A stretch of 64,000 bases of DNA from Cladopsammia gracilis (lineage: Eukaryota; Cnidaria; Anthozoa; Scleractinia; Dendrophylliidae): NCBI GenBank assembly GCA_022457155.1, contig JAJGOT010000259.1:395001-459000 (forward strand), read 5' to 3'. The notes beneath the pieces are model-generated. The model did not search any database. It was given only the letters and a program-made list of their open reading frames with translations, and had not been told where the DNA came from. Shown here piece after piece: positions 58,582-64,000 of the stretch. A program made the position numbers and the translations under genes. The first letter of the stretch is position 1. Every line of letters begins with the position of its first letter.

Positions 58582-61500
58582 ATTGTACGCGAGTCTGTCC
58601 TTAACAGGGTCTGAATCTGCCTAACAGAGTATGGTTGCACGGTTGTCGTCGTCAGTACATATTCAGCATTTAGCATTTCGAGATTGGAGACGTATGCTTA
58701 ATTGCAATTGCCAATACCGTCAACTCTGTCTAAGACGGACAATTATCTCAAGGTAACAGTGTCTCTTACCTTCTTTTCCTCCATAACACGAATTGATATT
58801 TGCGCAGTATTTTTTGTTAAGTGGGGAGTCGTGTTTATCTCGTACGCACCAGTAACATCCCACGACTCCATCACAGGAATTTGAATCCAACTTTTTGTCG
58901 CACTGAGGGTCAAAGCACTTCTGTAAATCTTCCACTGAAGGATCGTTTACTTGTTCAGATGAGACCACAGTCGCTGCTACGGGACAAATGGAAACGCTAA
59001 CGAAAAGAAAGAGTGTTGTATAAACCCTTTATACCTCGGAAGTGATCATCACTAAATATCGCCATGAGAGATCATGAGAATTGTGGATACGATCACTAAA
59101 GATACCTTCCCTGATATTCTAACAACTTTTTTACCACAATTGCCGCTAAACTCGCAATCTGATTGGTCGACGTGAGTGGTAAATGAGAGTCCAGACAACG
59201 GTGCTGACGCTAACATCACGTACACTTGAAAAACACCAATCAGATTGCGAGAAAGTTATAGACAACGCTTGCTCTTTCTTTGCTGTCACGTTTTGTAACA
59301 AAACTTCGATTTTTCCTTGTGTTTTTTTCTAAATATTGTTGTAAAAAACAAATTTCCACCGGTTTTCCGTGGTGTGGACTCTTATTTACCACGATTTACG
59401 TCATCACATGGTCAAAATTTGTTGCTGACTCACTCGGCTGCGCCTCGTGAGTCCACAACATTTTGACCATGTGATGACGTAAATCGTGGTAAATAAGAGT
59501 CCACACCACGGAAAACTGGTTTAAATTTGTTAACTCTACACTCTTCATTTAGAAAGATATGGGGACAAGGAAGGAGAATTTGTATTTTGATATTTGGAAC
59601 CAAAGGGTTAAGCACATGATTCAGTTACTACCAAGGTTCTTATAATTTGATCAATTCATATGGTAAGAAAATCTTTAAAAGAAAGAGACTGCTTAGTGAT
59701 CGCGTTTGATGAGCAAGTTAGAACGACAACCCAAATTAATTGAAATTCATTGATTGGCATTGGCAGCCAATAGTCAACGAGAGAGAACCAACCAGACTTG
59801 CGCATTTCTAATGCACTCTATTAACAATTTAGAGTCTATTCACTTTTAGTCGGCTTGTTCTTAAGCATATCCTATCGCTCGCTCCCCCCCCCCCCCACCC
59901 CAGAAGGAGCCTGTGCCTTGTGGTCGATCTTACAACAAAGTTTTTACTTAGAACTTACCTGCTTGCTGGAAACTCATTTCTGCAGTAATAAAATTCAAGC
60001 CGTGAGAGGCAAGGGCACTCGCAAGTCAATTCAGGTACATTCGAGCATTCTCTGTTGGCAGAGCCGCAAGTGATGCAAGATTTTGACTGACATGAACTGT
60101 CAATTTTTTTGATACCTGAAAATATATAGGCAAGTTTATAATTACCTAGCATTTCTAGAGTCGTTATTAGAACCCTCATAGAGGAAAATGAATACAATGG
60201 TAATGCTAAAACGCGGTGATCAATTCCAAACTTCAAACGTCCCCCCTCCAGGTATACCCTGAGCATACCTTGGGTATTTGATTTTTTTCCGTGTCCAGGG
60301 GATTGGGTATTTGAACTTTGCCTGAGTGGAATAGATGGGGAATTTGAACCGCAAATGTCATGTTCTCAAAGTATAAATGTGATTCATTCTCAGACCACAG
60401 GAACATTCAGTAAATCCGAGTACATTGCCGACTACATTGCCACATAAAAGTGACAATTATAAAGATATTGACTGACATTTGTTTTTGGGAAGAAGCATTT
60501 CATCCGAGCTAGGGTAGGGCATGTGAATGCAATTTTGGCCCAAGGGGGCGGTAATTTGAACGAACCAATCTTCAAAAATTCGAATATTCCGGGAGTTACC
60601 TGGGAGGGGATGTTGAAGTTTCGAATTAATGGCTGATAAAATCAGCATTGTGTGAACCGAAAAATTCTCACCTAAAAACGCGTTACTTACAGCCACACTA
60701 GAAATCTGGTACTGTTTACACCGCTGTCCAGTAGTCAGCGTGTTCACGCCTTGAAATGGAATACTCAGCTCATAAAAGTTCTCTGTGTTAATTTTCTCCA
60801 AGTTTCTACATTGTTTTTTCACCAAATGTCCTTTCTGTATAAGGTCCTCTGCTATCTCTTTTTCTTTCGCGGTGATGTGGATGTACTCCAGTTTTTTCGC
60901 TGTGATGTCAGGTGTCAGGAAATCTTTGTGCATGATAAGAAATCCCGCTCCATCTAACACGAAACACTCGTAGTTGCTTTCTTTGCATTTTGGATATGTA
61001 TCAGTCAGGAGTCTGAAAAGATAATAATTATATCAGTTATTTAGTCAGTAATAATGATCAGGGAGTATATCAGTAGTCTGTTAAGTGGGATATTCCGAAT
61101 AGTATGTTGTATCAAGTATGAGGTATGTTTAAATCCTGGATGATTCATAGCTTTACTTGTTTGTGTTAGTTCAGGCGGTGATGGTTAGCGCGATGGTCTA
61201 ATGTGATATCTCGGATAAAGTTAGTCTTAAAAAAGACTGTACGTGTGATTGCTGATATGAAGTTCGACCACAGGAGTATCAGCAGTTGGTCGACTATTGG
61301 ATACTATGGATACTACAGGGTTAATCCCAATACTCTAATCACGTGATCGTTTGTATATATATACGCGGTATATACGGTACAGTATACCGCTTGTATATCG
61401 TTTATGGTGCTTATAATTAAGACGCTTACTTTTGAAAATACGACAAAGGGAAGTCCGCACCCATAACTCCAATCACGTGATCGTTGGTACTGTGTTTATG

Positions 61501-63090
61501 GCTTGATTCACCGCGGTATATCGTGTGGGAAGCGGTTATCACGACACCTGCTCCAAACGCGTCTATGTAAGGAGTGGACAGAGCAACCAATCCCGTGTTA
61601 CGTAGCGCGGCATGATACCTACATGTCAGAGCGAGACGATATTTATTCAAAGTCGCCAAATCTGCATATTTCATGCAATTTGCATATTAAATGTGAAATT
61701 AAATGAATAGACGTTTAACTCCAAAATTCTTAAAGTTTGTTTAAATCGTAGGAAGTGACAAATTCCTTAACAGAAAGACGAATTTCGTCGCATCTATTCT
61801 AAATTCTATATATTGATTAAATTTCCGGAGATACCTGTTACCATGGTAGTAATGGTCATATATTGTTAAATTGGACTCTGATAATTTAAACTGGACAACA
61901 TGTCATCCAATTTAACCATAAGTGCATTTTGACAAAATGTCTGGATAAAACATTACCATGGTCTTTTTGTTGGGTCGTATGACTTTGCCAGCATAATTCC
62001 GGGTGTTATTCTGAAGACGCCATTTGATGTGCCAAAATATCTCCACACAAGGTACTTTGTATAAGCTGCCTTCTCCTGTAACCAAATGTCGTCGACCTCA
62101 CTGGTAGCAACCACTGTGTCTCGTATGCCTGGTTTGAATCCAGGATTCACAGCGCTTGTACTTGTCATGTACGATTTGTATGCTTTCACACGAGATACCG
62201 TCTCATCCAAGCCAAGGTAAGTATATGGATCTGTGAAGGCTTCTGCACCAAACTTCACCACAGTTGTATCTATTATAGTAAAATATTTAAACGGACAAGA
62301 ATATCAGTTATGTTTCACCAGTGAGATATTTCGGGTGAAATAAGTATTTAAAAGACCCCATGATGTTTGAACGCAGAAGAAACAGCCAGCTTGTGATTTG
62401 ATATCTCGCCATTATTCCATGATCATTTTGTACATTACTCAGTGACATTTTAACTTAAAAGTTCAAAATCACACAATCGTCTGATGATTCTTTGTTATAA
62501 CCCCTACTCTTTCGAACTAAGATACCTGATGTAGATGCAGATTACGTTTTACTGGTTAATGTCTTCTGCTGTCATGATGGTGTTAATTTCATAAAGTTAC
62601 GAAACCACTAGGTTTATGTTACTTGAAAGGAGAATGTCTACGCGAAAAAAGACATCGTTTACCTACCTTTAGATGCATATCTTGAAAACTGAATACAGGG
62701 TTCATTGGGCCTTAATAAGTCTAAACGATGATACAAGAACTTGAAACCTGTTTAAAGCCAAAAGTAAGGAATAGTTAAAATTGGGGTCGTGGCATGGATC
62801 GAACGTTTATATAGGCGACTATGACGACGAAGAATGTGAGGACGATAATGATATGATAACGATGATATTGATGATGATGATAGTGATGATGATGATAGAT
62901 GATGATGATGATGATAGTGATGATGATGATGATGATAGTGATGATGATGATGATGATATGATGAGATGATGATGATGATGATGATAGTGATGATGATGTG
63001 ATGATGATGATAGTGAGATGATGATGATGATGATGATGATAGATGATGATGATGATGATGATGATGATAGTGATGATGATAGTGAGATAG

Positions 63091-63124
<34 letters not shown>

Positions 63125-64000
63125 AGTGATGATGATGATGATGATGATAGTGATGATGATGATGATAGTGATAGTGATGATGATAGTGATGATGATGATG
63201 ATGATGATAGTGATTATGTTGATGATAATGATGATGATAGTGATGATGATGATGATGATGATAGTGATGTTGATGATGATGATGATAGTGACGATAGTGA
63301 TGATGATAGTTATGATAGTGATGATAGTGATGATGATAGTGATGATAATGATGACGATGATGATGATGATGATGATGATAGTGATGATGATGACGATGAC
63401 GACGCTGATGATCATAACGATGAAATTTCAAAGCGGTCAAAAAACGTTGTAAGAAAATCGTATTCAAAAGTCTAGTTGAATAAATAGAGGTTACTTCACG
63501 GTTGGTGAGCGCGTACGATTTTTATTCACGAGTTGGGAAGAATCACAAACGAACGAGCGAGGCTTTGCGAGCGAGTGAGTTTGTAATTCTTTCCAACGAG
63601 TGAATAAAACTCGTACAAGCGAACGAACCGTGAAGTAATTTGTTTATTAAATGCATACTGAGATTTACACAACAGAAAAACAAGACGAAACGATTAAATT
63701 ATCAACACTTCAGTGGAAGGGTTCTTGGTTTATTGTCAGACTCAACTTTCAAGTGGAAAAATTCACCGAATTCACACATCTAACAAAAATAACCACGACA
63801 ATAATTTTTTCCAAAACTATAACAAGACTATACATAATAAGACACTTTACGACAAAAACAAACCAGTTTGCGTACCTGTTTTTTGAAGTTTTTTGCCGCT
63901 TTGATAACAACAACAAATGGCGAGAGTTCAAACTGGCTTGCACGTTTGGCGATTTAATTGCTTTTTTAGCTTCTTTTAGCCTTATTTTTCTCCTGTTAAA
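57702..64000 (-). CDS. Copy 4: alpha-2/delta-like VWFA and Cache gene, exons 8-13, 5' part outside window
   Basis: Exons, 5' to 3', are 61957-62269, 61430-61618, 60600-61012, 59959-60115, 58770-58996 and 57702-57889. All six are open, correctly phased and identical in protein to copy 2, ending in the same transmembrane helix and DISCC tail. Intron 7 then holds the GAT repeat and the composite insertion, which runs off the right edge. Exons 1-7 would lie beyond 64000. Confidence 0.85.
57917..58085 (-). repeat. 91-bp exon-13-like tandem repeat (unit 3)
   Basis: Only one full unit and the diverged one remain, so copy number differs between genes (2, 2, 1). Confidence 0.68.
58770..58996 (-). CDS. 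Copy 4 exon 12 (PSI-like cysteine cluster)
   Basis: Open, 227 nt, same protein as copies 2 and 3. Confidence 0.87.
59120..59532. mobile_element. Hairpin element in intron 11, unit 4
   Basis: Same element and position, with CCACAATT as in unit 3. Confidence 0.75.
59959..60115 (-). CDS. Copy 4 exon 11 (cysteine-rich)
   Basis: Open, 157 nt; CGSANREC. Confidence 0.85.
60600..61012 (-). CDS. Copy 4 exon 10
   Basis: Open, 413 nt, both candidate donors present as in copy 2. Confidence 0.8.
61430..61618 (-). CDS. Copy 4 exon 9 (second Cache module)
   Basis: Open, 189 nt. The CCGCGG hairpin in the adjacent intron is shortened here relative to copies 2 and 3. Confidence 0.88.
61957..62269 (-). CDS. 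Copy 4 exon 8 (second Cache module)
   Basis: Open, 313 nt; YDPTKRPW motif. First exon visible from the 5' side of this gene. Confidence 0.9.
62860..63424. repeat. GAT microsatellite, intron 7 of copy 4
   Basis: About 565 bp, with many phase-breaking losses in its left half (GATAGATG, GTGAGATG). These may be sequencing noise in a low-complexity tract. Confidence 0.93.
63484..64000. mobile_element. Composite insertion in intron 7, unit 4, cut by window end
   Basis: The left fold-back and the start of the inner element are present. A T-rich indel near 63985 (TTATTTTTCTCC for TTATTCTTTCTCC) is private to this copy. Confidence 0.72.

Larger units (their letters stand above)
39099..58769. repeat. 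Tandem unit 3 of about 19.7 kb
   Basis: Holds exons 12 to 1 of copy 3 and the spacer with exon 13 of copy 4. It carries the exon 7 indel. The shorter GAT, TTATG and ATT arrays account for most of the length difference. Confidence 0.95.
58770..64000. repeat. Tandem unit 4, partial
   Basis: The first 5.2 kb of a further unit, cut inside the composite insertion of intron 7. The array therefore extends beyond the right edge, and copy 1 shows it extends left as well. Confidence 0.93.

Overview
The window is eukaryotic nuclear DNA from an invertebrate, most likely an anthozoan such as a stony coral. This rests on GT-AG introns, many short inverted-repeat elements, long microsatellites, and CCCTTTAA..CTCCC-type and AGCGCTTTACAAT-type repeats. 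The species assignment is inference; the sequence cannot fix it.

Almost everything is one unit of about 19.3 to 19.8 kb repeated head to tail. Taking the last base of exon 12 as the marker, the units start at 1, 19277, 39099 and 58770; the fourth is cut by the window end. Each unit carries one minus-strand, 13-exon gene for a secreted-then-membrane-anchored VWFA plus Cache protein of the voltage-gated calcium channel alpha-2/delta type (CACHD1/CG16868-like). Splice phases are consistent across all 13 exons. The only full intact gene in view, copy 2 (18077-30471), encodes 1090 residues: signal peptide, VWA_N, VWA with a DxSxS metal site, double Cache region, cysteine-rich C-terminal part, acidic stalk, one transmembrane helix and a short tail ending in CC. 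Copy 1 (1-10629) lacks only exon 13, which lies left of the window. Copy 3 (37910-50261) has frame-breaking indels in exons 7 and 13. Copy 4 (57702 onward) shows exons 13 to 8.

Layout of a unit, left to right on the plus strand (3' to 5' for the gene): exons 12, 11, 10, 9, 8; a long GAT microsatellite in intron 7; exons 7 to 2; intron 1 with an inverted-repeat element and a TTATG pentanucleotide array; exon 1. Then about 7.4 kb lies between genes: an array of 85-105 bp units, a GC-rich block, a TTAA-flanked piggyBac-like element, GCG-rich repeats split by another inverted-repeat element, small inverted-repeat elements, a dead duplicate terminal exon with a GPI-like tail, a retroelement-like end with a hammerhead-like fold, and finally exon 13 of the next gene.

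The copies are not equally related. Units 2, 3 and 4 share three insertions that copy 1 lacks (hairpin element near exon 12, an 853-bp composite insertion in intron 7, a 276-bp palindromic insertion in intron 4). Copy 1 differs from the others by nine residues, all in exons 7 to 12, and by none in exons 1 to 6. Copy 1 therefore looks like a recombinant of two gene types. No rRNA, CRISPR array, convincing tRNA or second protein gene was found.
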